Shown here: piece after piece, positions 33,942 to 42,616 of the stretch
How the letters are laid out: each line of letters begins with the position of its first letter
Position numbering within the stretch: the stretch's first letter is position 1
Made by a program: the position numbers and the translations under genes
Source of the DNA: Paracoccaceae bacterium
GTDB lineage: Bacteria > Pseudomonadota > Alphaproteobacteria > Rhodobacterales > Rhodobacteraceae
NCBI GenBank assembly: GCA_027489355.1
Contig: JAIXZY010000078.1
Span: 1 to 64,000, forward strand
DNA: 64,000 nt
Direction of reading: 5' to 3'
The notes under the pieces: model-generated
Told to the model about the DNA's origin: nothing
What the model saw: the letters and a program-made list of their open reading frames with translations, nothing else
The model's database searches: none

Positions 33942-36028
33942 CGGACGATCTCGACGACCTCCGCGCCGCCCTGAAGGCGTCCCCCTCGCCCGACGCCGAT
34001 GCGAAGGCACGGGCGATGCGGCTCGCGATTGAAAATTTCGACCGGCTTCACCAAGCGCCCCAAGGATCTGGCGAGTTGCTTCGTTCAAGTGAGGACCGCC
34101 CCCGCGCGGCCCCCCTGAACGGAGTACGTCGCATGTTCCACTACCTGACCTCCCGCCCTGCCCTTACCGCCACCACCTCGGTCGCGGCGCTGTTGATCGG
34201 TGTCGCGGTGATCCTGCCGGTGGCCGACCTGCGGCTGGGCAAGCCCACTGTCGTCGTCGAGACGAAAGAGGCCCCGGCCGCCAAGCAGGCCGAGCCGGTG
34301 TCAGCACCGGAAACCGCGCTTGCGCCATCTGCGCCATACGGCAGCGGTGCCACACTGACGGACAGCGTCTCGCCCGATGCCGCGCCGAAGCGCGAGGCGG
34401 AACTTGCCGCCAGCGACCTGGCGCAGGCCGAGGAGAGCGCGGCTTCCTCCGCCGTCGTCGCCGAGCCTGCGCCCGAACCCCTGACCGAGGCGCCGATGGA
34501 CGGGATCGAGGCCTTGCCCGCCGCTCCGGTCGTGGGGCTGGCAGAGAACGAGTTGCGGCTGCGGGCCGAGGCGCCGATGGACGGCGTCATGGGATATGTG
34601 GCCGCCCCCGAGGGCGATATGATGCAGGCCCCGGTCGAGAACACCGAAGCCTACGCCAACGAAGACCCGAACCCGGTGAAGGTGACGGCGGAGGAGCCGG
34701 TCTCGACATTCTCGATCGACGTGGACACGGCGTCCTACGCGGTTGTGCGCTCCTCTCTGACCGGGGGGTATCTGCCGACGCCCGATCAGGTGCGGGTGGA
34801 GGAGATGGTGAATTACTTCCCCTACGCCTACGCGGCGCCCGAAGGGGATCAGGCCTTCGCCTCGACCGTTTCGGTGATGCCGACGCCGTGGAACCCAGGG
34901 ACCCGGCTGGTGACCATCGGCATCCAGGGCGCGCTGCCCGAGGTGGCCGCGCGCCCGCCGCTGAACCTGGTCTTCCTGATCGACACCTCGGGGTCGATGG
35001 AGGATGCCAACAAGCTGCCCTTGCTCAAGAAATCGCTGTCGCTGATGCTGTCGGAACTGCGGCCCGAGGATCAGGTGGCCATCGTCACCTATGCCGGATC
35101 GGCAGGCGAGGTGCTGCCGCCGACCGCCGCGGGCGAGCGGGCGGCGATCCTGGCGGCGCTGGACAACCTCATGGCGGGCGGGTCCACAGCGGGGGCAGAG
35201 GGGTTGGAACTGGCCTATCGGGTGGCCGAGGGGATGAAAGCCGAGGGCGAGGTCACGCGCATCCTGCTGGCGACCGACGGGGATTTCAACGTCGGGATCG
35301 ACGATCCCGAGGGGCTGGAGGCCTATGTCGCGAAGAAGCGCGAGAGCGGGACCTACCTGTCCGTCCTGGGCTTCGGGCGCGGCAATCTGGACGATGCGAT
35401 CATGCAATCCCTCGCGCAGAACGGAAACGGGACGGCGGCCTATATCGACACGCTGAACGAGGCGCGGAAAGTGCTGGTGGACCAGCTGACCGGGGCGCTG
35501 TTTCCCATCGCGGATGACGTGAAGATCCAGGTCGAATGGAACCCCGCCACGGTCGCCGAATACCGGCTGATCGGCTACGAGACCCGCGCCCTCCGGCGCG
35601 AGGACTTCAACAACGACAAGGTCGACGCCGGAGAGATCGGCGCGGGGACGCAGGTCACGGCGATCTACGAGGTGACGGCACCGGGGTCGGACGCGCTGCT
35701 GAATGACCCTCTGCGCTATGGCGCGGCCCCGGCCGAGGGAGCGGCAGGGGAACTTGGCTTCCTGCGGCTGCGCTGGAAGGCCCCTGGCGCGGATCAGTCG
35801 ACGCTGGTCGAGACGCCGATCTCCGGGAAGGAACCTGCCAGTGCCGAGACGCGGTTCGCGGCGGCCATCGCGGGCTTCGGGCAGCTGTTGCAGGGCTCGG
35901 TCTATCTGGGCGACTGGGGCTGGGATCAGGCGATCGCGCTGGCCACGGAAAACCGGGGAGACGATCCGTTCGGCTACCGGATCGAGGCGGCGAACCTGAT
36001 GCGACTGGCGCAGAGCCTGTCGAACTGA
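33938..36028 (+). CDS. Transmembrane von Willebrand A (YfbK-like) protein, probable sigma regulator
   Basis: 696 residues. Residues 1-70 are cytoplasmic and charged (DDLDDLRAALKASPSPDADA), 74-95 are a membrane helix (ALTATTSVAALLIGVAVILP). A long Ala/Glu/Pro linker holds two EAPMDG units. The YfbK region (VSTFSIDVDTASYAVVRSSL, RVEEMVNYFPY) precedes a VWA domain whose metal site is DTSGSM at about 349-354, and a C-terminal DUF3520-like part (GYETRALRREDFNND). It overlaps the ECF gene by four bases, so the short cytoplasmic N-terminus is a candidate anti-sigma segment; that role is inference. Confidence 0.85.
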   Translation: MTDDLDDLRAALKASPSPDADAKARAMRLAIENFDRLHQAPQGSGELLRSSEDRPRAAPLNGVRRMFHYLTSRPALTATTSVAALLIGVAVILPVADLRLGKPTVVVETKEAPAAKQAEPVSAPETALAPSAPYGSGATLTDSVSPDAAPKREAELAASDLAQAEESAASSAVVAEPAPEPLTEAPMDGIEALPAAPVVGLAENELRLRAEAPMDGVMGYVAAPEGDMMQAPVENTEAYANEDPNPVKVTAEEPVSTFSIDVDTASYAVVRSSLTGGYLPTPDQVRVEEMVNYFPYAYAAPEGDQAFASTVSVMPTPWNPGTRLVTIGIQGALPEVAARPPLNLVFLIDTSGSMEDANKLPLLKKSLSLMLSELRPEDQVAIVTYAGSAGEVLPPTAAGERAAILAALDNLMAGGSTAGAEGLELAYRVAEGMKAEGEVTRILLATDGDFNVGIDDPEGLEAYVAKKRESGTYLSVLGFGRGNLDDAIMQSLAQNGNGTAAYIDTLNEARKVLVDQLTGALFPIADDVKIQVEWNPATVAEYRLIGYETRALRREDFNNDKVDAGEIGAGTQVTAIYEVTAPGSDALLNDPLRYGAAPAEGAAGELGFLRLRWKAPGADQSTLVETPISGKEPASAETRFAAAIAGFGQLLQGSVYLGDWGWDQAIALATENRGDDPFGYRIEAANLMRLAQSLSN

Positions 36029-36158
36029 CCGGATCACATGCGCGTGAGGCGGCAGCCGGGGCGGGATGAAACCTGTCCCGGCTGCGTCTTTGCCTGCAGG
36101 TGGCCCTGACGGTCGCCCGCCACGGCTTCCGGCCCGCGAAGCCCAAGGGAGGTTCCCG

Positions 36159-36521
36159 ATGACCCGCTTCACCCTGCCGCTGGCGCTTGCGCTGCTGGCC
36201 GCGCCCGCTTTTGCCGAAACCACAGCAATCGTCGAGAAGGACGGCATCCTGACCGATGCGAACGGCATGACGCTGTATATCTTCGACCAGGACAAGGACG
36301 GGATGTCGGCCTGCTATGACGACTGCGCGGTGAACTGGCCCCCCCTCTTGGCAGAGGCCGGTGCCGTGGCGGACGACGAATACGGCCTGACCGACCGCAC
36401 CGATGGTACGAAACAGTGGACCTACAAGGGCATGCCGCTTTACCTGTGGGTCAAGGACACCAAGCCCGGCGACATGACCGGCGACGGAGTCAAAGGGGTC
36501 TGGCACGTCGCGAAATACTGA
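36159..36521 (+). CDS. Secreted-repeat (Lipoprotein_15, COG4315) protein
   Basis: 120 residues from ATG 36159 with an AGGGAGG site. The signal peptide is TRFTLPLALALLAAPAFA, cleaved before ETTA. Two secreted-repeat units follow: DANGMTLYIFDQDKDGMSACYDDCAVNWPP (key residues: TLYIF, C-x3-C, W-PP) and KQWTYKGMPLYLWVKD, PGDMTGDGVKGVWH. There is no lipobox cysteine at the cleavage site. The function is unknown; these genes often sit beside ECF systems, as here, 9 bases before the next sigma gene. Confidence 0.85.
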   Translation: MTRFTLPLALALLAAPAFAETTAIVEKDGILTDANGMTLYIFDQDKDGMSACYDDCAVNWPPLLAEAGAVADDEYGLTDRTDGTKQWTYKGMPLYLWVKDTKPGDMTGDGVKGVWHVAKY

Positions 36522-36530
36522 AGGCAGGCA

Positions 36531-37037
36531 ATGCCGTTCCTGGACGAGATCGAGGCCGCGATACCGGGACTCAGGGCCTTTGCCCGGGCGCTGGTGCGCG
36601 ACCGCGAGGCGGCCGACGATCTGGTCCAGGATACGCTGGCGGCGGCGATTGCCCGACAGGGCCAGTGGCGCGGCGAGGGGGCCTTGCGCGGCTGGCTTTG
36701 CCGCATCCTGCTGAACCGCTTCCGCGACGGCCTGCGCCGCCGACGCCCGATGGCCCTTGCGCTGGTGCCAGATGTCGCGGATGCGGTCTCTGCGCGGCGG
36801 GTCGAGGGGCGGCTGGCGCTGGCCGAGGTGCATGCGGCGATGGGTCGATTGCCCGAGGACCAGCGGGCGGCGCTGCTTCTGGTGGCGCTGGAAGGCATGA
36901 GCCTGGCCGAGGCCGCGCGCGCGATGGGCTGCACGGAAGGCACGCTGGCCTCGCGCCTGGGACGGGCGCGGGCGACGTTGCGACAGGCGACGGGACGCGA
37001 GGCGGTGGCGTTGCGTCCGGGGAAGGCGGGGGAATGA
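36531..37037 (+). CDS. Second ECF RNA polymerase sigma factor
   Basis: 168 residues. Region 2 RAFARALVRDREAADDLVQDT and LRGWLCRILLNRFRDGLRRRR; region 4 LPEDQRAALLLVALEGMSLAEAARAMGCTEGT and LASRLGRARATLRQ. It overlaps the following gene by four bases. It follows the secreted-repeat gene closely, so the three genes 36159-37804 probably form one unit. Confidence 0.93.
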   Translation: MPFLDEIEAAIPGLRAFARALVRDREAADDLVQDTLAAAIARQGQWRGEGALRGWLCRILLNRFRDGLRRRRPMALALVPDVADAVSARRVEGRLALAEVHAAMGRLPEDQRAALLLVALEGMSLAEAARAMGCTEGTLASRLGRARATLRQATGREAVALRPGKAGE

Positions 37038-37804
37038 TGGGGGAAGGTCCGTCGATCACCACGGAAGAGGCGCTGCGGCTGCGGCACGGCTCGGCGGCGG
37101 ATCGGTCGCGGCTTGCGGGCATCGTGGCGGGCGATCCGGCCCTGGCCGAAGAGCTTGCCGACTGGGACCGGCAGGATGACGCGCTGCGCGCGCTTTATGC
37201 GCCCGTGGCGGAAGAGCCGCTGCCCGAGAGGCTGCGCGACACGGTGCGGGCGGCGCGTCCTGCGCCTGTGGCGCGATGGGTGCCCGAATGGAGACGTCTG
37301 GCGGCGGCAGCGGCGCTGGTGGCCCTGGGCTTCGTGGCGGGCATGGGCGCGGCGCAACTGGTACCGACGGATGCTTCCCCGGTCCTGGCGCGGGCCGCGA
37401 TGGCAAGCTTTGCGACCTATGCGGTCGAGGTGAAACACCCGGTCGAAGTCGCGGCTTCGGACGAGGCGCATCTGGTGCAGTGGCTGTCAAAGCGCCTTGG
37501 CACCCCCATCCGGGCACCGGACCTTGCGGCGGAAGGCTTCGCGCTGATCGGCGGGCGCCTCTTGCCCGGAGATGCCACCCCGGCGGCGCTGCTGATGTAC
37601 GAGGACGGACTGGGCCGGAGGCTTGCGCTTTACGTCACCCGCAGCGAGGGAGCAGAGCGCAAGCTGGCCTTTGCCGAGGAACCGGGCAGGCAGGCCTTCT
37701 GGTGGGTCGAGGACGGGCTTGGCTGCGCACTGGCAGGCGACCTCCCGCGCGAGACCCTGCGCAAGCTGGCGGTCGCGGCCTATCACGGGCTGACTGAGGC
37801 GTGA
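37034..37804 (+). CDS. Anti-sigma factor, membrane-anchored
   Basis: 256 residues from ATG 37034 (ATG 37037 equally possible). The N-terminal cytoplasmic part (ITTEEALRLRHGSAADRSRL, DPALAEELADWDRQDDALRA) is of the zinc-free anti-sigma type. A single membrane helix follows (RRLAAAAALVALGFVAGMGA, about 95-113). The periplasmic domain has VEVKHPVEVAASDEAHLVQWLSKRLG and APDLAAEGFALIGGRLL, typical of the anti-sigma family found with COG4315-type proteins. It should hold the partner sigma factor until a signal releases it. Confidence 0.9.
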   Translation: MMGEGPSITTEEALRLRHGSAADRSRLAGIVAGDPALAEELADWDRQDDALRALYAPVAEEPLPERLRDTVRAARPAPVARWVPEWRRLAAAAALVALGFVAGMGAAQLVPTDASPVLARAAMASFATYAVEVKHPVEVAASDEAHLVQWLSKRLGTPIRAPDLAAEGFALIGGRLLPGDATPAALLMYEDGLGRRLALYVTRSEGAERKLAFAEEPGRQAFWWVEDGLGCALAGDLPRETLRKLAVAAYHGLTEA

Positions 37805-37831
37805 AAAAAGCGCGCCGGTTGCCCGGCGCGC
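37804..37831 (-). terminator. Intrinsic terminator for the hsp20 gene (minus strand)
   Basis: GCGCGCCGG (37810-37818) and CCGGCGCGC (37823-37831) pair perfectly around a 4-base loop. Six A's at 37804-37809 are a T-run on the minus strand, so it terminates transcription from the Hsp20 gene. It lies 25 bases beyond that gene's stop and overlaps the last base of the anti-sigma gene's stop codon. Confidence 0.85.
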
Positions 37832-37856
37832 CACGTTCGGCCCCTGCAGAAGGGCT

Positions 37857-38327
37857 TTAGTTGACCGTCTCGGCCTTGGCCTCAAGCACCGGGGTCGCGC
37901 CGTTGGCACGGGCGATCTCGATGCGGCGGGGCTTCATCGCCTCGGGCACTTCGCGGACGAGATCGATGTGCAGCATCCCATGTTCGTGCGCGGCGCCGGC
38001 GACGCGGACGTGGTCGGCAAGGGCGAAGCGGCGCTCGAAGGCGCGGGTGGCGATGCCACGGTGCAGGTAGGTCCGCTCGGTCTCATCGGTGGACTTGCGG
38101 GCCGAGACGAAAAGCGCGCCGTCCTTGACCTCGACGCTCAGCTCGTCGGGGGTGAACCCGGCGACGGCGATCGAGATGCGGTAGGCATCATCGGCGGTCT
38201 TTTCGATGTTGTAGGGCGGATAGGTCGGCTGGGCGACGTCGGTCGTCAGCACGCGGTCCATCAGGTCGGCGATGCGGTCGAAGCCGACGGTGGCACGGTA
38301 AAGCGGCGCGAAATCAAGATTGCGCAT
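37857..38327 (-). CDS. Hsp20/alpha-crystallin family small heat-shock protein
   Basis: 156 residues from the ATG complementary to 38325-38327, chosen because AGGAGG lies six bases upstream; another ATG two codons earlier overlaps that site. IbpA-type landmarks: NLDFAPLYRATVGFDRI, YPPYNIEKTADDAYRISIAVAGF, TYLHRGIATRAFERRFALADHV and the C-terminal PRRIEI. It holds unfolded proteins for refolding. A heat-shock promoter is not evident upstream. Confidence 0.95.
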   Translation of the reverse strand: MRNLDFAPLYRATVGFDRIADLMDRVLTTDVAQPTYPPYNIEKTADDAYRISIAVAGFTPDELSVEVKDGALFVSARKSTDETERTYLHRGIATRAFERRFALADHVRVAGAAHEHGMLHIDLVREVPEAMKPRRIEIARANGATPVLEAKAETVN

Positions 38328-38453
38328 GGTCATCCTCCTAGGAAGCGATGTCAGGGACCCTCCCCTTCCGGGGCAGGGCAGATCTTCATCCGAGCCCGTC
38401 ATGGCACCCGGATGACTGAGAGTTAGGAAGTGCGCCGTGGCGTTTCAAGACAG

Positions 38454-39302
38454 TCAGGGCGACAGGAACTTGGCCCCGCCGGTGGCCCCGGCTCCGCTGG
38501 TGATCCGCTTGGGCCGCGTGCCGGGAAGGCCAGTCGCGGCACTGCCGGGCAGGCCCGTCACCTCGGCACCGGGGGCCGAGGCCACGCTGGTCGCATCGCC
38601 CCGGCGCAGCGCGGCCTTCAGCCGGGCGACCTGGTCAGGCAGGTCCATCCCGAAGGAGACCGACCTGCCGTCCCACAGCCCGCCCGCCGAGATGATCGAC
38701 ACGATCTTCGCCCGATAGCCCGACCGATCCAGCACCGGCGCGCCCGAGGACCCGTGCGACACGTCGCAATCGACGGCGATCAGCCCGTCCATCCGGCCAA
38801 CGACATGGCAGAACCGCTGCCACGAGAGCGCCTCTTCCCGACCTTCGGCGTAGGAGACGGTGCTGACCTCGTCCCCCGCTGTGGGCTGCGCCACGACGAA
38901 GGGCGAGATCGCGGCCGAGGGGATCGGCTCGGCCAGCTGCAGAAGCGCGACGTCGCGGGCGATCATCGCAGCAGGGACCGGGTCGAGGCTGCGGTAGGAG
39001 GGATCGACGATGGTGCGCAGCACGCGCGCCTCGACCAGGGCGGTGCCATAGGCAAGACCGGCGCGGAAGGTGATGCGGTCGGCGGCGATGGGACCGTCCG
39101 CGTTCATCACGCAATGACCTGCGGTGAGCACGATGTCAGCGGCGATCAGCGCCCCGGTGCAGAACCCGCCGTTCTTGATGTCGACCCGGCCCACGGGTTC
39201 AAATCCGCGCAGCTCCTCGCGGGTGACAAGCTCTTTCAGGCCGGAATTGTCCTGGGCCAGCGCCGTGCCTGCCAGCAGGACCAGCGCCAGGATCGCCCTC
39301 AT
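38454..39302 (-). CDS. Secreted trypsin-like serine protease (second of a tandem pair)
   Basis: 282 residues with a signal peptide (RAILALVLLAGTALA). The catalytic triad is visible: His in LTAGHC, Asp in ARDVALLQL, Ser in SHGSSGAPVLD. The C-terminus is a Gly/Ala/Ser-rich tail ending GATGGAKFLSP, close to the tail of its neighbour. It overlaps the upstream protease by four bases (ATGA), so both come from one mRNA. Substrate unknown; the location is periplasmic or extracellular. Confidence 0.92.
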   Translation of the reverse strand: MRAILALVLLAGTALAQDNSGLKELVTREELRGFEPVGRVDIKNGGFCTGALIAADIVLTAGHCVMNADGPIAADRITFRAGLAYGTALVEARVLRTIVDPSYRSLDPVPAAMIARDVALLQLAEPIPSAAISPFVVAQPTAGDEVSTVSYAEGREEALSWQRFCHVVGRMDGLIAVDCDVSHGSSGAPVLDRSGYRAKIVSIISAGGLWDGRSVSFGMDLPDQVARLKAALRRGDATSVASAPGAEVTGLPGSAATGLPGTRPKRITSGAGATGGAKFLSP

Positions 39303-40108
39303 GGCTGGACGAACTTGGCACCAAGGCCGTTGCCGCCCGAGATCATGGTGACGTCCTTGGCCGCGCCCGAGGGAAGCGAGCGCCCCTCCTCCAGCACCGC
39401 GCGGAGCGTGGCAAGCGGTTCGGCCAGCGGCACGGCGACGGCGACCTTCTGGCCATCGACCTCGGCCTTGGCCGAGATGACCGAGACGATGCGGGCCACG
39501 CCATTCTCGATGCTGAAGACCGGCGCCCCGGACGAGCCGAAATCGACGTTGCAGGTCAGGATCAGCGCCTGTGGCTGTCCGGCCAGTACCTCGCAGGCCT
39601 CCTGGATCGAGGGCGCCTCTTCGCGGTACTGGGCATAGGAGACGACGCCGACCGCGTCCCCCTCGACCGGGGTGGCGCCGGTCTCGAACGGGGCGAGCGA
39701 GGGCAGGCGGATCGGCTGACTGAGCTCCAGGAGCGCCACGTCGTCCATCACCCGGTCCAGCTTGTCCTCGGTCCCGAAGCGGTAGTCGGGATGGGTGACG
39801 GCGCGGCTGACCGTGCGGTAGGCGACCGCGCGGCCGTTGCGGAACCCGGCCTGAAACTCGATCTCCTCGGGGCGCATCTGGACGCCGGTGGTCTTGTCAT
39901 AAAGGCAATGCGCGGCGGTCAGCACCAGCTGCGGGCCGATCAGCGCGCCGGTGCAGAAGCCGTGCTTGCCCATGATCAGCTTGCCCACCGCGTCCCAGCC
40001 GCGGGAGTCGTCGGCCGTCTCAAGCTTGAAAAGGCCGCCCTCCTGCGCCCGCGCCGCCCCCGCAAGGGCCAGAGCCGCCGCCAGAAGACCGGGGATCAGG
40101 TGACGCAT
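39299..40108 (-). CDS. Secreted trypsin-like serine protease (first of a tandem pair)
   Basis: 269 residues from the ATG complementary to 40106-40108, preceded by GGGAGG; a longer frame to 40177 has no signal peptide at its start. Signal peptide RHLIPGLLAAALALAGAARA. The triad is His in LTAAHCLYD, Asp in MDDVALLEL, Ser in DFGSSGAPVFS. It ends in GNGLGAKFVQP. It is clearly paralogous to the next gene and is translated first. Confidence 0.92.
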   Translation of the reverse strand: MRHLIPGLLAAALALAGAARAQEGGLFKLETADDSRGWDAVGKLIMGKHGFCTGALIGPQLVLTAAHCLYDKTTGVQMRPEEIEFQAGFRNGRAVAYRTVSRAVTHPDYRFGTEDKLDRVMDDVALLELSQPIRLPSLAPFETGATPVEGDAVGVVSYAQYREEAPSIQEACEVLAGQPQALILTCNVDFGSSGAPVFSIENGVARIVSVISAKAEVDGQKVAVAVPLAEPLATLRAVLEEGRSLPSGAAKDVTMISGGNGLGAKFVQP

Positions 40109-40191
40109 GGAACCTCCCCTTCCGCGCGGCGATGGGTCTATGCGGCGACTGTGGCGGATTTCGGGATGGTCGCGCAAGCCTTGCCGTGCGG

Positions 40192-41481
40192 TCAGCCGAT
40201 CAAGGCGCGCGGCTGTGGCCCGCCGGTCGCCCAGTCCAGAAGTTCGACCGTGTGGACGACCGGGATGCCGGTGCCGGACCCGATCTGCATCATGCAGCCG
40301 ATGTTGCCCGCAGCGATCACCTGGGGGGCCTTCGCCTCCAGCGTGGCGACCTTGCGGCGCTTCAACTCGCCGCTGAGTTCGGGTTGCAGCAGGTTGTAGG
40401 TCCCGGCGCTGCCGCAGCAGAGATGGCTGTCGGCGGGCTCCACCACCTCATACCCCGCGCGCTTCAGCAGGTCCTTGGGCGCGGATTTGATCTGCTGGCC
40501 GTGCTGGAGGCTGCAGGCGGCGTGGTAGGCGACGCGCAGCCCCTTGGGGGCGCCTTGGGGGATGCCCAGGGTTGCCAGGATTTCGCTGACGTCCTTCGCC
40601 AGCCCCGCCACGGTGGCCGCGTCCTTAGCCAGCGCGGGGTCGGTGCGGAACATGTGGCCATAGTCCTTGACGGTCGTCCCGCAGCCAGAGGTGTTGATGA
40701 CGATGGCATCAAGGCCCCCCGCCCGCTTCTCGGCCATGAAGGCCCGGATCGTGGCGGCGGCGTGCGCATGGGACAGGTCATCTTTTCCCATGTGATGCGT
40801 CAGCGCCCCGCAGCAGCCCTGGCCCCTGGCGATGACCACCTCGCAGCCAAGCCGCCGCAGGAGGCGGATCGTCGCGTCGTTGATGTCGGTGTTCAGCGCC
40901 TTCTGCGCGCAGCCGGTCATCAGCGCGACGCGCATCCGGCGGTCGCCCTGTGCGGCGAAGACCTGCGGGTCGTCATTGCGGCTGACCGGAGGGATCGTCT
41001 TCGGCGCCATCGCCAGCATGGCCTGCACGCGGGCATCGGGGATAAGCCAGGCAAAGGGCCGACCCAGCTTCGCCGCCAGCAGTGCCAGCCGGAAGCGGCC
41101 CGGATAGGGGATGATCCGGGCCAGCACGGCGCGAAGCATTCGGTCCATGAAGGGCCGCCGGTAGGTCTTTTCCACATGCGCGCGGGCATGGTCGATCAGG
41201 TGCATGTAATGCACGCCCGACGGGCAGGTGGTCATGCAGGCAAGGCAGGACAGGCAGCGGTCGAGATGCTTCACCGTCTTCTCGTCGGCCGGCCGGCCGG
41301 CCTCCAGCATGTCCTTGATCAGGTAGATCCGGCCGCGCGGGCTGTCGAGTTCATCGCCCAGCACCTGATAGGTCGGACAGGTCGCGGTGCAGAAGCCGCA
41401 ATGCACGCAAGAGCGCAGGATCTGGTTCGCCCGCGCAATGCCGGGGTCCTGCAGCTGCTCGGCGGTGAAATTCGTCTGCAT
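40192..41481 (-). CDS. glcF: Glycolate oxidase iron-sulfur subunit
   Basis: 429 residues. Two 4Fe-4S motifs are visible: CVHCGFCTATCPTY at about 25-38 and CLSCLACMTTCPSG at about 75-88. Two CCG-type cysteine motifs follow in the C-terminal half (GCAQKALNTDI, GCCGALTHHMG; CCGSAGTYNLL). It passes electrons from GlcD/GlcE to the membrane quinone pool. It overlaps glcE by one base at the start. Confidence 0.96.
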   Translation of the reverse strand: MQTNFTAEQLQDPGIARANQILRSCVHCGFCTATCPTYQVLGDELDSPRGRIYLIKDMLEAGRPADEKTVKHLDRCLSCLACMTTCPSGVHYMHLIDHARAHVEKTYRRPFMDRMLRAVLARIIPYPGRFRLALLAAKLGRPFAWLIPDARVQAMLAMAPKTIPPVSRNDDPQVFAAQGDRRMRVALMTGCAQKALNTDINDATIRLLRRLGCEVVIARGQGCCGALTHHMGKDDLSHAHAAATIRAFMAEKRAGGLDAIVINTSGCGTTVKDYGHMFRTDPALAKDAATVAGLAKDVSEILATLGIPQGAPKGLRVAYHAACSLQHGQQIKSAPKDLLKRAGYEVVEPADSHLCCGSAGTYNLLQPELSGELKRRKVATLEAKAPQVIAAGNIGCMMQIGSGTGIPVVHTVELLDWATGGPQPRALIG

Positions 41482-42563
41482 CAGCCCATCATCCCCGGAT
41501 TGAATATCCCGCGCGGGTCGAACTTCGCCTTCAGCCCCGCGACGAGCGCCGCCACTTCGGGCGCCTCTGGTGGAAAGACCGGGCCGCCCTGCCCCCGGAC
41601 CAGCGTCGCATGGCCCCGCCCCGCGACCGCCGCTGCAACCTCGGCCCCGCGCCCGTGGTCCAGGAGAAGCCAGATCAGCCCCCCACCCCAGTCCCAGAGC
41701 GCCTCGCCTTCCAGCTGCGCCACGATCCCCGCCGCCGCTGTGGGCAATGTGGCGATGCGCCAGACCTCGCCCGGCTTGCCGTGCAAGGGGATCACGTCAC
41801 GCACCTCGCGCCAGAGTCTGGCCGACGCCTCGCCTTCGGCCAGGGTCACGTCGCCGCCTACCCGGTCGCGCAACTGGGCCACGCGATAGGCGACCGATCC
41901 GGCCATTCCTTCGACGCGGATCAGGCTCCGCCCCGAGTGCCGCGCCGCGCCCGAGACGTCGAAGGGCGACCCCAGCGCCACCCGAAGCGCGGACAGCCCC
42001 GCCTCGTCGCCCAATCCCTCGACCACCAGCGTTGCCTCGGCCTCGGGCAGCGCCTGGACCTTGAAACTGACCTCACTCAGGACCCCAAGCACCCCCCGGC
42101 TTCCGGCCAGAAGCTTCACGAGGTCATAGCCGGTGACGTTCTTCATCACCCGGCCCCCATTCTTCACCACCGTCCCGGAACCGTCCACGAAGCGCACCCC
42201 GAGGCAGGCGTCCCGGCAGGCCCCCGCCTGCACCCGCCGCGGGCCGGACGCATTGGCCGCCACCACCCCGCCGATCGTCGACACCCCGTCGCGCCCCAGA
42301 AGCCCGCGCAGGTCCGGCACCTCGAAGGCAAGCCGCTGCCTCTCGCCTTCGAGCACGCGGTCCACCTCCGCCACCGGCGTCCCGGCGCGGACCACCAGCG
42401 TGAGCGCCCCTGGCTCATAAAGCTTGACCCCCGACAACCCGCCGGTCTCCAGCACCTCGCCCACCGCGTGACCCAGCGTCCGTGTCCCGCCCCCGCGCAC
42501 CAACAGAGGACCCGAGGCCCGCGCCACGGCTTCCGCCAGTTCCGTTTCACTCACAGGCCGCAT
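41481..42563 (-). CDS. glcE: Glycolate oxidase subunit GlcE
   Basis: 360 residues with a partial FAD-binding (PCMH) domain: LLVRGGGTRTLGH, GVSTIGGVVAANASGPRR and GGRVMKNVTGYDLVKLLAGSRG. It is shorter than GlcD, as usual. Together with GlcD and GlcF it oxidises glycolate to glyoxylate. A 53-base gap with repeat copy 5 separates it from glcD. Confidence 0.95.
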   Translation of the reverse strand: MRPVSETELAEAVARASGPLLVRGGGTRTLGHAVGEVLETGGLSGVKLYEPGALTLVVRAGTPVAEVDRVLEGERQRLAFEVPDLRGLLGRDGVSTIGGVVAANASGPRRVQAGACRDACLGVRFVDGSGTVVKNGGRVMKNVTGYDLVKLLAGSRGVLGVLSEVSFKVQALPEAEATLVVEGLGDEAGLSALRVALGSPFDVSGAARHSGRSLIRVEGMAGSVAYRVAQLRDRVGGDVTLAEGEASARLWREVRDVIPLHGKPGEVWRIATLPTAAAGIVAQLEGEALWDWGGGLIWLLLDHGRGAEVAAAVAGRGHATLVRGQGGPVFPPEAPEVAALVAGLKAKFDPRGIFNPGMMG

Positions 42564-42566
42564 GTC

Positions 42567-42612
42567 TTGCTCTTTTCACAAATACTCCGGGGGTCCGGGG
42601 GCTGGCCCCCGG
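42567..42612 (+). repeat. Dispersed intergenic repeat, copy 5, inside the glc operon
   Basis: TTGCTCTTTTCACAAATACTCC followed by a variant tail ending in a strong hairpin (CCGGGGG - CTGG - CCCCCGG, 42595-42612). It fills the gap between glcD and glcE. The orientation is the same as the other five copies although these genes run on the minus strand, so here it is antisense to the mRNA. Confidence 0.75.
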
Positions 42613-42616
42613 GGCT

